From positions 1 to 64,000 of the forward strand of contig JADJBC010000020.1 of the NCBI GenBank assembly GCA_016703945.1: a DNA stretch of 64,000 bases, given 5' to 3'. Made by a program: the position numbers and the translations under genes. Every line of letters starts with the position of its first letter. Positions within the stretch are counted from its first letter, which is position 1. This stretch comes from Candidatus Aalborgicola danicus (GTDB lineage: Bacteria > Pseudomonadota > Gammaproteobacteria > Burkholderiales > Burkholderiaceae_C). Below the pieces are notes generated by a model. That model searched no databases. It saw only the letters and a list, made by a program, of their open reading frames with translations, and was not told the DNA's origin. Shown here piece by piece: positions 16,561 through 25,408 of the stretch.

Positions 16561-17249
16561 ACCACCAAGCATTAAACAACCCCATCACCGAAGACGACAT
16601 CGCCAACTACCTGGCCAACACACCGGACTTCTTTGTACGCCACGCCGAGTTGCTGGCCACGGTGCAGTTCACCAGCCCGCACAGCAACCGCACGGTGGGC
16701 CTGCAGGAACGCCAGGCGGAGATGCTGCGCGAAAAAATCAAGGCGCTGGAGCAGCGCATCATGGAGATGGTCCGCCACGGCAGCGAAAACGTGATGTTGT
16801 CGGACAAGGTGTTGCGCTGGGCCCGCAGCCTGCTGATGAACACCGATTTGCACGCCTTGCCGACGTCGATCGAGCAGGACATCCAGAACCAGTTTGCTGT
16901 GCCGCAGGTGGGCATCCGCCTATGGGGTGTGGCGCCCGAATTCGCCGCCCTGGCCGTGGCACAGGAAGTCAGTGACGACGCCAAACTGTTTGCTTCGTCG
17001 TTGATGGAGCCTTTTTGCGGCCTGAACACCGGCTTTGAGGCGGTGGGATGGCTGGCCGAACCCGCCACCGTGACGTCCCTGGCCCTGATCCCGCTGCGCG
17101 GAGCCGCCATGGCGGGCCTGCCGTCGCCGGCATTTGGTCTGCTGGTGTTGGCCTCACCCGACGCCCACCGCTTCCACAGCGGCATGGGCACCGACTTTCT
17201 GGCCCGCATCGGCGAACTGGTCAGCGCCGCGCTGTCGCGCCTGAAATAA
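16557..17249 (+). CDS. DUF484 family protein
   Basis: A 230-residue DUF484 protein, equivalent to YigA of E. coli. The N-terminus ITEDDIANYLANTPDFFVRH and the short coiled coil VGLQERQAEMLREKIKALEQR precede a GAF-like domain. Function is unproven. It sits between dapF and xerC exactly as in gammaproteobacteria, overlapping dapF by ATGA, with xerC starting three bases after its stop. The conserved placement suggests expression as one unit with the recombinase. Confidence 0.92.
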   Translation: MNHQALNNPITEDDIANYLANTPDFFVRHAELLATVQFTSPHSNRTVGLQERQAEMLREKIKALEQRIMEMVRHGSENVMLSDKVLRWARSLLMNTDLHALPTSIEQDIQNQFAVPQVGIRLWGVAPEFAALAVAQEVSDDAKLFASSLMEPFCGLNTGFEAVGWLAEPATVTSLALIPLRGAAMAGLPSPAFGLLVLASPDAHRFHSGMGTDFLARIGELVSAALSRLK

Positions 17250-17252
17250 GAC

Positions 17253-18380
17253 GTGGCCTCTGGCGTTGATCCGGGAGTTGGGACACCAGGGCGTTCTGCT
17301 CCGTGTCCCCCACCCGCTGCGCAGGCTCCTCCCTTACCTGCACAGAACCCCCTGGCGCCCCAACTTCTCGTCGAGCGCTACCTGGAATACGTTCGCGTCG
17401 AAAAGCGTTTAGCCGCCCGCACGGTTGAGTTGTACGCGCTGGACCTCCTCAAGCTGCGCGACAATGCCGCCGCCGTGCCGGTCGAACTGACCGAGGTACG
17501 CAACGCCCACATCCGTCGCTGGGTGGCGCAGATGCACAGCGGCGGACGCAGTGGTCGGGGTATTGCCCTGATCCTGTCGGGCTGGCGGGGTTTTTACGCG
17601 TGGCTGGGCCGTCAGGGTCTGGTTGCCAGCAACCCGGTGCAGGATGTTCGCACGCCCAAGGTGCCCAAACCCCTGCCCAAAGCGCTGGGTGTGGACGATG
17701 CCGTGCAACTGGCATCATTCAAAAACAATAGCACACTAACCAATGAACACGGGGGCGAAAGCCTTATTTCTTCTACAGATTTGACGTCACGGGCCGGGTT
17801 GGAAGGCGCTTTCCTGGAACTGCGCGATGGCGCCATGGTGGAGTTGCTGTATTCCAGCGGGTTGCGCGTCGGGGAACTGATTGGGCTGGACGCCTGCGCC
17901 TCGGCCACCGGCCATGCGGCAGGCCGGGGCTGGATTGACTTGGATGCGGCACAAGCGCATGTGTGTGGCAAAGGCAGCAAATGGCGGTCCGTACCGGTGG
18001 GCCGCCTGGCCATTGCGGCAATTCATGGGTGGTTAAAGGTGCGCAGCGATTTTTTAACCATCCGCGGGCCCGGCGAATTAAGCGAAGCGCTGTTCATCGG
18101 CCGCAACGGCACGCGGCTGACCGCACAGTCGGTGTGGCAGCGCCTGCGCAGCCGCAGCCTGCAGGCGGGTATGTCGACTCCGGTGCACCCGCACATGCTG
18201 CGCCACTCGTTTGCCAGCCACATCTTGCAGTCCAGCGGTGATTTGCGCGCTGTGCAGGAGTTGTTGGGCCACGCAAACATCAGCACCACCCAGGTCTACA
18301 CCCGGCTGGACTTTCAACACCTGGCCAAGGTTTACGACGCGGCCCACCCCAGAGCCAAGCTCAAGGGCGGGAAGGGGTGA
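17253..18380 (+). CDS. xerC: Tyrosine recombinase XerC
   Basis: XerC works with XerD at dif to resolve chromosome dimers at division. This 375-residue protein has the N-terminal SAM-like core-binding domain (LVERYLEYVRVEKRLAARTVELYALDL) and the catalytic residues R in SSGLRVGELIGLD, K in GKGSKWR, H-x-x-R in HPHMLRHSF, H in LLGHANIS and Y in TTQVYTRLDF. It is about 75 residues longer than usual. The GTG-started N-terminus (about 33 residues) is encoded by a family C repeat, and a degenerate B-like insert (FKNNSTLTNEHGGESL) lies mid-protein. The biological start may be later, near LLVERYLEYV. Genomic context (dapF-DUF484-xerC) supports XerC over XerD. Confidence 0.92.
   Translation: MASGVDPGVGTPGRSAPCPPPAAQAPPLPAQNPLAPQLLVERYLEYVRVEKRLAARTVELYALDLLKLRDNAAAVPVELTEVRNAHIRRWVAQMHSGGRSGRGIALILSGWRGFYAWLGRQGLVASNPVQDVRTPKVPKPLPKALGVDDAVQLASFKNNSTLTNEHGGESLISSTDLTSRAGLEGAFLELRDGAMVELLYSSGLRVGELIGLDACASATGHAAGRGWIDLDAAQAHVCGKGSKWRSVPVGRLAIAAIHGWLKVRSDFLTIRGPGELSEALFIGRNGTRLTAQSVWQRLRSRSLQAGMSTPVHPHMLRHSFASHILQSSGDLRAVQELLGHANISTTQVYTRLDFQHLAKVYDAAHPRAKLKGGKG
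17265..17365 (+). repeat. Dispersed hairpin repeat family C, copy at the xerC 5' end
   Basis: The core around CCGTGTCCCCCACCCGCTGCGCAGGCTCCTCCCTT is flanked by complementary arms: GTTGGGACACCAGGGCGTTCTG against CAGAACCCCCTGGCGCCCCAAC. It matches the copies at 54651 and 55289 in core but not in arm sequence. Confidence 0.65.
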
Positions 18381-18795
18381 GGGGGGAAACCAGACCGTTT
18401 TGGGGCGCTACTGGCAAAGATCACTGCGGGGCTGGTGGATCGGGTATCCATTCCCTGGCCTCAGTCGCAGGCGAACTTGTGGTTGGTTTGGGACCCCTTT
18501 GTTAACCCTGTTATGGGTATGCAGGTTCTGTGGCACCTGCGAGTTGTGGCCGATGAACGGGCACCCGGTCCACCCGCCGGGCGGAGTTGTTTTAGTAAGT
18601 GAGAAGGCTCGATGCAGTGGGTGATCGGCAGCTTTGGGGGCGAAGCGGTCGCCTGTCAGTGCCCGCTTCCGAGAAGTCCAACTTCGTGATTTGCGGCGCT
18701 GACCAGCTGTCGTTCATCGCCGGCTCCAAGGTGCCTGTTTCCGCCGGTCACAGTTCGTTGATGAATGCGACGACTACGACATTTGAAAGTGTCTG
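18381..18795 (+). other. Gene-free stretch between xerC and modA
   Basis: About 415 bases with no credible coding frame. It holds small inverted repeats such as GCAGGT ... ACCTGC near 18521-18540 and looks like remnant sequence. I do not recognise a promoter, RNA or mobile element in it. Confidence 0.5.
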
Positions 18796-19623
18796 TCAGG
18801 GGCTTCCAAACCCATATTGCTTGAAGATGGCTTGGGCAGGAGGCTCCAAGAGAGCGCGCGCGAAAGCTGCAGCAGCGGGGCTCGCTGCCTTATTGACTGT
18901 CAAAGCATAGGCGGCTCCCACCTGAAGCTCGCTTGGCATCTGTACAACCTTCAAACGAGGTACCTCGGCCTGGGCTGCGACTGCATTGGTGCAGTACGTA
19001 ACGAATACGTCCGCCTGCCCCTCATCCATAGCCCATCCGTAAAATGTTCTCCCGGTTGGTGGTTGCGGTGAATTCGCTGCACCTGTGAGCTTGAGAGCCT
19101 TGGCATCCAATGTCCTGAACGCTCCCGCCTCGACAGCCTCCGCCTTCGCAAAAAGTGCCCAGGCGTAATCACCCGACGGATCAGACTTCGGTGTCGAAGT
19201 ACCGACGCGCACCTCCTGTTTGAGCATGACAGACAGCAGTGTTGATGGCTCTGCGAAAACCTTATCTCCTGTCAGTGCGCACATGGCGTTACGGACAAAG
19301 ACAACCGGAGCGTGCCACTTTCCCCCGTCTGCCACACGCTGGGGATGGGTAATGTCTGCAGAAGCAAAGACACTTGCCGGCTCGCCCTTCTCAATTCGCT
19401 CACGTAGTAGTCCAGAAGCTCCAAAGGTCAGTACGATCTTTAGTCCTGTCCGTTCCTGGTATTCGCTGGCTATCTTTGTCATTGGCGCTCGCAAGCTTCC
19501 CGCGGCGTAAACCTGAACAGGGTCAACTGAGCCTTGGGCGCCGGTTTGCGCGAACGCTGCGCAAGTAAGAACAACCAGACCGCACTGGACGCTGCATATC
19601 AAAGTGGACTTGAAGTTCATCAT
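18796..19623 (-). CDS. ModA-like periplasmic molybdate/anion-binding protein
   Basis: A 275-residue secreted protein with signal peptide MMNFKSTLICSVQCGLVVLT, probable cleavage after AFA. It continues VQVYAAGSLRAPMTKIASEYQERTG, LTFGASGLLRERIEKGEPASVFASAD, a standard ModA pattern of the extracellular solute-binding family. No ModB or ModC follows, so it is an orphan binding protein or works with a distant transporter. It lies just downstream of the sigma-54 activator gene on the same strand (3-base gap) and next to the aldehyde dehydrogenase operon. A link to a molybdenum-dependent aldehyde or alcohol oxidation route is possible but speculative. Confidence 0.8.
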   Translation of the reverse strand: MMNFKSTLICSVQCGLVVLTCAAFAQTGAQGSVDPVQVYAAGSLRAPMTKIASEYQERTGLKIVLTFGASGLLRERIEKGEPASVFASADITHPQRVADGGKWHAPVVFVRNAMCALTGDKVFAEPSTLLSVMLKQEVRVGTSTPKSDPSGDYAWALFAKAEAVEAGAFRTLDAKALKLTGAANSPQPPTGRTFYGWAMDEGQADVFVTYCTNAVAAQAEVPRLKVVQMPSELQVGAAYALTVNKAASPAAAAFARALLEPPAQAIFKQYGFGSP

Positions 19624-19626
19624 GGT

Positions 19627-21615
19627 TTAGCGCTCACAAGTGATGTTTCGATCTTGGGCCATCTTTCGGTACAAAGTCTGGCGACTTACTCCGAGAATGC
19701 GCGCCGCATGAGAGACATTTCCCTTGGCCGTCTCCAGCGCCTGTTTCATGGCGGTCTTGGCAAGGTCTTCCAGGTTGGAGGAAATGCGTGCGGAAGCAAC
19801 CGGCATCATCGCTGGCGTGTGCGCCATCAGGTCTTCCACAACATCATCCGGGAGGTGACTCCACCCGATGCAATCTTCATGCGGATCCAGCATGGCGCTC
19901 GCGGTTCGCAGCACGCTGGCAAGTTGTCGTAAGTTGCCCGGCCATCCATGCTTCTCCATCTTTTGGAGGACTTCCGTGCCAAGGTGAATATTGCGATCCG
20001 GGTTTAGTCCCGCCAACAGTCGGTGCGTAAGCGCCTGGAAATCGGTTCGTTCCCGCAACGGGGGGAGTTGAATGGTAAGGCCGTTGATTCGGTAGTAAAG
20101 GTCACTGCGAAACCGGCCCTTGTCCGCCTCTTCACGCAACTTGCAGTGGGTAGCGCAGATAAGAGCGAAATCCACTTCCATGGACCGTCCGCCACCCAGT
20201 GGCGTTACACAGCGTTCCTGTAGCACGCGTAGCAGTCGGGTCTGCATGTTGAGCGGCATATCCCCAATCTCATCGAGAAACAGCGTGCCGCCGTTTGCCT
20301 CACGCAGGCGACCCAAGTTTCCTTCCTTTTTTGCGCCAGTAAACGCTCCTGGTGTATAGCCAAACAGTTCGGCTTCAATCAGGTTCTCCGGAATTGCTGC
20401 GCAGTTGATGGCGACAAACGGACCTGACCGGCGCGCGCTGGTGTCATGGATGGCACGCGCGAAGTACTCCTTTCCTACGCCCGACTCTCCCTGAATGAGT
20501 ACCGGTATCGGCTTGTTCAACACGCGGCGCGCCTTGTCAGCCGCGTTGCGCCACCGCAAATCGCCTGTATCCAAGCAGGAAAGCGCGTCTACGGGTGAAC
20601 CATCGAGCTTTGCCGCTTGCTGAGTTCCAACTGTCGAACTTGCCTCAGGGGTATGCACTACGGCAAACAGTGTGTGGGCGTTACGCGCTCGGATTTGTAT
20701 CGGTAAGCCGGGTCTGCGCATACAGCGAGACAGAAACTCATCCATCCTCAGGTCAACAGCGCGCTCAAGCGGTGTAACACCCAGATTGGAAGGATTTAGC
20801 TGTAGATAGGCCATTGCAGCCCGGTTGGCGCCGACTATCCAACCATCTTCAGAGACAGAGACAATGCCTTCGGCCACGGTACCAATGCCTTCTGGCTGCG
20901 CGTGCAAATGAATTCGTATACCGCGTGCGCTGTAGGCAACCATCAAGCGGTTCTCAATCATTCGGGCGGCCGTGCTTACCAGGCCCAGCGTATGGGGGTG
21001 CCCGTTATGCTGGTCGCCCGAGATGTCCAAAATGCCCATCAGACTCCCGTTGGCGGACATAATGGGTGAAGCTGCGCAGGTAAGAAAGCTGTTGTGTTCC
21101 AAAAAGTGCTCTTGGCCATGGATTTCTACCCCAGTGCCTTCTGCGAGAGCGGTTCCAATCGCATTGGTGCCGCGTTGCGACTCGTGCCACGATGCCCCCG
21201 ACGCTAGAGCAACCCGCTGCGCTTTATCAAGAAAGATCGCGTCACCCAGGGTGTGCATCAAGGTTCCCTGGTTATCTGAAAGGACCACAACATTTTGGTT
21301 ATGGCGCACCTGTTCAAACAAGTACTCCATGACCGGTCGGGAGTGGGCCAGGAGTTCGTAATTTTGGGTCAAGATCTGGCGCAATTCAGTTCCGCTGCTG
21401 TGATCTGCCAATTGCAAGCGAGCGTCTGGGAGAAGCCCCGAGGCCATGCTACGGCTCCAGGAGCGTGCGATGCGACTATCGAGCCCGCTTACCGGGACAG
21501 ATCCAAATTCCATTAGATGCGCTCGAGCCTGACTAACAGCCAAGGCATGTTGGGGTGTGTGCACTGTGTCTCCTGGACAGATTCTTAGTCTGTTCTCTGT
21601 AATCAAAACCGACAT
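19627..21615 (-). CDS. acoR: Sigma-54-dependent activator, AcoR-like
   Basis: An activator of 662 residues if started at ATG 21615 (MSVLITENRL). The frame extends to 21687, but that would place the start inside the operator palindrome at 21682-21698. Domains: an N-terminal GAF-type sensor (VVVLSDNQGTLMHTLGD, ASWHESQRGTNAIGTALAEG), a PAS-like segment, then AAA+ with Walker A GESGVGKE, the sigma-54 contact loop GAFTGA and Walker B GGTLFLDEIGDM. The Fis-type helix-turn-helix is NVSHAARILGVSRQTLYRKM. The layout equals AcoR of Ralstonia, which responds to acetoin or acetaldehyde. It is divergent from the aldehyde dehydrogenase gene, whose promoter carries sigma-54 elements, so that gene is its likely target. 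Confidence 0.85.
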   Translation of the reverse strand: MSVLITENRLRICPGDTVHTPQHALAVSQARAHLMEFGSVPVSGLDSRIARSWSRSMASGLLPDARLQLADHSSGTELRQILTQNYELLAHSRPVMEYLFEQVRHNQNVVVLSDNQGTLMHTLGDAIFLDKAQRVALASGASWHESQRGTNAIGTALAEGTGVEIHGQEHFLEHNSFLTCAASPIMSANGSLMGILDISGDQHNGHPHTLGLVSTAARMIENRLMVAYSARGIRIHLHAQPEGIGTVAEGIVSVSEDGWIVGANRAAMAYLQLNPSNLGVTPLERAVDLRMDEFLSRCMRRPGLPIQIRARNAHTLFAVVHTPEASSTVGTQQAAKLDGSPVDALSCLDTGDLRWRNAADKARRVLNKPIPVLIQGESGVGKEYFARAIHDTSARRSGPFVAINCAAIPENLIEAELFGYTPGAFTGAKKEGNLGRLREANGGTLFLDEIGDMPLNMQTRLLRVLQERCVTPLGGGRSMEVDFALICATHCKLREEADKGRFRSDLYYRINGLTIQLPPLRERTDFQALTHRLLAGLNPDRNIHLGTEVLQKMEKHGWPGNLRQLASVLRTASAMLDPHEDCIGWSHLPDDVVEDLMAHTPAMMPVASARISSNLEDLAKTAMKQALETAKGNVSHAARILGVSRQTLYRKMAQDRNITCER

Positions 21616-21681
21616 GATCGTACTGAAGGCAGTGAACCCTGACGATATGTAATGCGATGCATAGAGCAGCCGAATGAGATG

Positions 21682-21706
21682 TGTCACATTTTGTGACAGG
21701 TGTCAC
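21682..21706. promoter_or_regulatory. Upstream activator site: perfect inverted repeat plus a third half-site
   Basis: TGTCACA (21682-21688), three Ts, TGTGACA (21692-21698), then another TGTCAC at 21701-21706. It lies about 100 bases upstream of the sigma-54 promoter at 21795, a normal distance for enhancer-bound activators. Binding by the adjacent AcoR-like protein is inferred. Confidence 0.65.
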
Positions 21707-21730
21707 GATCTGCACCACTTGGTGGTCATT

Positions 21731-21744
21731 CGGGTTAACCCGAG
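21731..21744. promoter_or_regulatory. 14-bp perfect palindrome TCGGGTTAACCCGA
   Basis: A second palindrome in the acoR-acoD gap, between the activator site and the promoter. It could bind another regulator; no family is recognised. Confidence 0.35.
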
Positions 21745-21794
21745 GGGTGGGAAGAAATGCGTTTGAAATCAACACTATCGAAAGATTGCAGAGA

Positions 21795-21811
21795 TTGGCA
21801 CGGGAATTGAT
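21795..21811 (+). promoter_or_regulatory. Sigma-54 promoter of the aldehyde dehydrogenase operon
   Basis: TTGGCACGGGAATTGAT fits the -24/-12 consensus TTGGCACG-N4-TTGCW with one mismatch in the -12 element. The GG of -24 is at 21797-21798. It lies 59 bases before the ATG at 21870. Confidence 0.75.
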
Positions 21812-21869
21812 AAGTAGAAGTACCCGCAAGGGGAACCTTTGACTCAATTTACATATTCCGGAGACTTTC

Positions 21870-23390
21870 ATGATCTATGCAGCACCCGGCGCAGCAGGCG
21901 CCAAGATTGCCTACAAAGCCCAGTACGACAACTTCATCGGTGGCAAGTTTGTTGCGCCATTAAAAGGCCAGTACTTTGACGTGGTGACTCCCATCAGCGG
22001 CAAGGTCTACACCAAGGCTGCACGGTCCACCGCAGAGGACATTGAACTCGCGCTTGACGCGGCGCACGCAGCAGCGGACGCCTGGGGCAAGACACCAGCG
22101 GCTGATCGCGCAAATATTCTTTTGAAGATTGCTGATCGTATTGAAGCCAATCTGGAGCTATTGGCCTATGCAGAAACCGTGGACAACGGAAAGGCCATCC
22201 GCGAAACACTGAACGCCGACATTCCCCTGACCGTTGACCACTTCCGCTACTTCGCAGGTTGTGTGCGTGCGCAGGAAGGCGCATTGAGCAACATCGATGA
22301 GAACACGGTGGCGTACCACATCCAGGAGCCACTGGGCGTGGTCGGTCAGATCATTCCATGGAACTTCCCGATCCTGATGGCCGCATGGAAACTGGCGCCT
22401 GCACTGGGCGCTGGCAACTGTGTGATCCTTAAGCCGGCCGAGTCCACACCCATTAGCATCCTTGTGCTTGCCGAGTTGATTGCCGACCTGTTGCCACCGG
22501 GCGTACTCAACATCGTCAATGGTTACGGCCGTGAAGCTGGGATGCCACTGGCCACCAGCAAGCGCATTGCGAAGATTGCCTTCACAGGTTCCACCACCAC
22601 GGGTCGGGTGATTGCGCAAGCCGCTGCCAACAACCTGATTCCCGCTACGCTGGAACTCGGTGGCAAATCCCCCAATGTGTTCTTTGCCGACATCATGGAC
22701 AAGGACGACGGCTTCCTGGACAAGGCTATCGAAGGTCTGGTGCTGTTTGCGTTCAACCAGGGTGAAGTCTGCACCTGCCCCAGCCGTGCGCTGATTCAGG
22801 AGTCCATCTATGACAAGTTCATGGAGCGTGTGCTCAAGCGTGTTGCCGCAATCAAGCATGCCAACCCGCTCGACACCGACAGCATGATGGGTGCACAGGC
22901 ATCGAAGGAACAGTTGACCAAGATCCTGTCGTACCTGGACCTGGGCAAGCAGGAAGGTGCAGAGGTTCTCGCTGGTGGCAACCAGGCACATCTGGGTGGT
23001 GATCTTGAAGGTGGCTACTACGTGCAGCCCACTCTGTTCAAGGGCAACAACAAGATGCGCATCTTCCAGGAAGAGATCTTTGGACCGGTGCTGGCCGTGA
23101 CCACCTTCAAGGACGAGGCCGAAGCGCTGGCGATTGCCAACGATACGCTTTATGGTCTGGGTGCTGGTGTCTGGAGCCGTAACGGCAATGTGGCCTACCG
23201 TATGGGCCGTGCCATCAAGGCGGGTCGCGTCTGGACCAACTGCTACCACGCCTACCCGGCACATGCGGCGTTTGGCGGCTACAAGGAATCCGGCATTGGC
23301 CGCGAAACCCATAAGGTCATGCTCGACCACTATCAGCAGACCAAGAACCTGTTGGTAAGCTACAGCGAAAGCAAGCTCGGCTTCTTCTGA
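21870..23390 (+). CDS. acoD: NAD-dependent aldehyde dehydrogenase (acetaldehyde dehydrogenase II type)
   Basis: A 506-residue ALDH oxidising acetaldehyde or similar short aldehydes to the acid with NAD+. It has the cofactor motif GQIIPWNFPILMAAWKLAP, the GSTTTGR turn, the general base in ATLELGGKSPNVFF and the catalytic cysteine in NQGEVCTCPSRAL. Length and sequence style match AcoD/ExaC enzymes that sit beside acoR-type activators and DUF779 genes. The physiological substrate is inferred from these relatives. A stable hairpin follows the stop (23421-23440) before the DUF779 gene, so the second gene may be made at a lower level. Regulation by sigma-54 and the divergent activator is supported by promoter elements. 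Confidence 0.93.
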   Translation: MIYAAPGAAGAKIAYKAQYDNFIGGKFVAPLKGQYFDVVTPISGKVYTKAARSTAEDIELALDAAHAAADAWGKTPAADRANILLKIADRIEANLELLAYAETVDNGKAIRETLNADIPLTVDHFRYFAGCVRAQEGALSNIDENTVAYHIQEPLGVVGQIIPWNFPILMAAWKLAPALGAGNCVILKPAESTPISILVLAELIADLLPPGVLNIVNGYGREAGMPLATSKRIAKIAFTGSTTTGRVIAQAAANNLIPATLELGGKSPNVFFADIMDKDDGFLDKAIEGLVLFAFNQGEVCTCPSRALIQESIYDKFMERVLKRVAAIKHANPLDTDSMMGAQASKEQLTKILSYLDLGKQEGAEVLAGGNQAHLGGDLEGGYYVQPTLFKGNNKMRIFQEEIFGPVLAVTTFKDEAEALAIANDTLYGLGAGVWSRNGNVAYRMGRAIKAGRVWTNCYHAYPAHAAFGGYKESGIGRETHKVMLDHYQQTKNLLVSYSESKLGFF

Positions 23391-23420
23391 GATTGAAGCG
23401 TACAGGACAGTGAAACCAAT

Positions 23421-23445
23421 AGGGGCAGGCGACTGCCCCTTTCTT
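23421..23445 (+). terminator. Hairpin between the ALDH and DUF779 genes
   Basis: A perfect 8-bp stem AGGGGCAG / CTGCCCCT with GCGA loop, followed by TTCTTA. It resembles a weak intrinsic terminator or an RNA-stabilising hairpin inside an operon. Confidence 0.55.
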
Positions 23446-23459
23446 ACTGGGAGACAGAC

Positions 23460-23822
23460 ATGGTTGAAAAAGTCATTGCCACGCAAGCTGCGCTTGAACT
23501 GGTGGCGTTTCTCAAGACCAAGCATGGACCTGATCTGATGTTCCATCAGTCAGGTGGGTGTTGCGACAACAGCGCTGCGAACTGCTTTCTGCCAGGTGAA
23601 ATAACCATGGGAGCAGGTGATGTCTACTTGGGAGACATTGGTGGCAGCCCGTTCTACATTGGCAAGGCACAGTACGAATACTGGAAACACACACAACTAA
23701 TCATTGATGTGATTGAAGGTACCGGTGGCACCTTCTCTTTGGAAGGACCTGAGGGCAAGGCATTCCACACTAGGTCCAGAGTATTCAATGAGGCGGAAAT
23801 GCAGGAACTATTTGGCGATTGA
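23460..23822 (+). CDS. DUF779 domain protein
   Basis: A 120-residue DUF779 protein with the cysteine-rich segment FHQSGGCCDNSAANCF, then GDVYLGDIGG and YWKHTQLIIDV. DUF779 genes are commonly next to aldehyde dehydrogenases of this type, so it is likely an accessory protein for aldehyde metabolism; its activity is not known to me. The Cys-Cys and nearby Cys suggest metal or thiol chemistry. It follows acoD by 69 bases with GGGAG before ATG. Confidence 0.9.
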   Translation: MVEKVIATQAALELVAFLKTKHGPDLMFHQSGGCCDNSAANCFLPGEITMGAGDVYLGDIGGSPFYIGKAQYEYWKHTQLIIDVIEGTGGTFSLEGPEGKAFHTRSRVFNEAEMQELFGD

Positions 23823-24132
23823 ATCAACGCTCGAGATCCATTTGAACTCCTCGCACGGCTGACAGCACCTTGGCAGTGAGGGTGCCTGTTATGGCGTACA
23901 TAGCCGCCAGAAAGCTGACCTACACACGCTGACTTGACGGCCCGCTTTGGAGCGAGCAGATCGGTAAGTTGACGGGCGGCTATGCGTCTAAACCGGGTGA
24001 AAACGGGAAGAGTCAAGCCCGCGGCCTGCTGCTGCCAAACGCGCAGAAATCGGCCGCACGCATAGACCGCTCTGCGCCCGTCGGTACCGCAACGTGCCGC
24101 GGCATGGTCGCCTCACAAGCGACAATACCCCG
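23823..24132 (+). other. Gene-free stretch before rlmI
   Basis: About 310 bases with no convincing coding frame, RNA or repeat that I recognise. A promoter for rlmI would be expected near its 3' end but no clear boxes are visible. Confidence 0.5.
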
Positions 24133-25341
24133 ATGAAAACCATTCGACTGCGCGCCGGCAAAGAGCGCTCGCTACAACGCCGCCACCCATGGATCTTTGA
24201 ATCTGCAATTGCCAAGGGCAGCGCCGATAGCGGTGAGACGGTGCGGGTGGAGTCCGACAGCGGTGCCTTTTTAGGCTGGGCGGCGTTCAGCCCGACCTCC
24301 AAGATTCGTGCCCGCGTCTGGAGCTTCGATGAAACGCAGCGCATAGATGCTTCGTTTTTTATAGCTGCTGTCGCAGCATCCACGAGGGCTAGAGCCCGAT
24401 TTGACATACAAAGTGATGGCCTGCGGCTGATCCACGGTGAATCGGATGGCCTGCCGGGTTTGATCGTTGACCGTTATGGCGACACCTTGGTTGCACAGTT
24501 TTTGTCCAGTGGTGCCGAGCGTTGGAAGGCGGTGTTGGCGGACGCACTGTTGGCAGATACGGGCCTGAGCAAACTGTATGAGCGCTCGGATGCCAGCAGC
24601 CGTTCGCTGGAAGGATTGCCTGAGGTCAAGGGTTGGTTGCGCGGGGGTGGCGATTCGACGCCCACCGACCTGCTGCTGAGCGAACACACCTGGAAATTCC
24701 GCCTGAGCATTGCCGATGGGCACAAGACCGGTTTTTACCTGGACCAACGTGACAGTCGCAAGAAATTTGCCGACACCGCGCAACGACTGGGTTTTCAAAG
24801 GGTGCTCAATTGCTTTTGTTACACCGGGGGTTTTACCGTGGCGGCGCTGTGCGGACTGCGCGCAGGCGGGTTCAGCGGTGGGCATGTGACATCGATTGAC
24901 TCCTCGGGGGCGGCGCTGGAGCAGGCCCGTGCCAATGTGGAACTCAATGGTTTTGATACGGGTCAAACCACGTTTTTGGATGCCGATGTCAATGCCTCCC
25001 TGCGCCAGTTTCTGGCGGAAGGTCGCAGTTTTGATGCCATCGCGCTGGACCCTCCCAAGTTCGCACCGACCGTGGCCCATGCCGAACGTGCAGCCCGTGC
25101 CTATAAAGACATCAACCGGTTGGCGCTCAAGTTACTGGAGCCTGGGGGTGTGCTGTTCACGTACTCTTGTTCGGGCGGCATCAGCGCCGACCTGTTTCAC
25201 AAGATTGTGGCGGGGGCCGGTGCGGACGCCGGGGTGGACGGCTTCATCACCGAGCGTTTGGGCGGGGCGCCTGATCACCCGATGACCATTGCCTTCCCGG
25301 AAGGGGAGTACCTGAAGGGCCTGGTCATCATGCGGAAGTAG
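24133..25341 (+). CDS. rlmI: Class I rRNA large-subunit (m5C) methyltransferase RlmI-type
   Basis: A 402-residue SAM-dependent methyltransferase. It has an N-terminal PUA domain (LRAGKERSLQRRHPWIFESAI), a central region (GLPGLIVDRYGD) and a Rossmann fold with VLNCFCYTGGFTVAAL as SAM motif and ALDPPKF as catalytic DPPxF. RlmI of E. coli methylates C1962 of 23S rRNA; the same role is inferred. ATG 24133 gives the family start MKTIRLRAGKERS; the 13 extra upstream codons are rejected. Residues about 74-88 (FFIAAVAASTRARAR) come from a family B repeat and extend the PUA-core linker. Confidence 0.88.
   Translation: MKTIRLRAGKERSLQRRHPWIFESAIAKGSADSGETVRVESDSGAFLGWAAFSPTSKIRARVWSFDETQRIDASFFIAAVAASTRARARFDIQSDGLRLIHGESDGLPGLIVDRYGDTLVAQFLSSGAERWKAVLADALLADTGLSKLYERSDASSRSLEGLPEVKGWLRGGGDSTPTDLLLSEHTWKFRLSIADGHKTGFYLDQRDSRKKFADTAQRLGFQRVLNCFCYTGGFTVAALCGLRAGGFSGGHVTSIDSSGAALEQARANVELNGFDTGQTTFLDADVNASLRQFLAEGRSFDAIALDPPKFAPTVAHAERAARAYKDINRLALKLLEPGGVLFTYSCSGGISADLFHKIVAGAGADAGVDGFITERLGGAPDHPMTIAFPEGEYLKGLVIMRK
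24355..24397 (+). repeat. Dispersed repeat family B inside rlmI
   Basis: TTTTTTATAGCTGCTGTCGC ... CCACGAGGGCTAGAGCCC, in frame, same orientation as the 4595 copy. Confidence 0.7.
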
Positions 25342-25408
25342 ACACACGCAGGCTAATGGTGTGCCGCGTTTCGGTACACTCCCCACCTGCTGAATTTTGG
25401 ATTCCCCC

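Noticed and set aside
18381..18795. Degraded transposon or small RNA after xerC
   Set aside because: Only weak inverted repeats are visible; no transposase fragment or promoter-terminator pair.
22158..23546. 462-codon minus-strand frame
   Set aside because: Shadow of the aldehyde dehydrogenase gene, caused by high GC codon bias.
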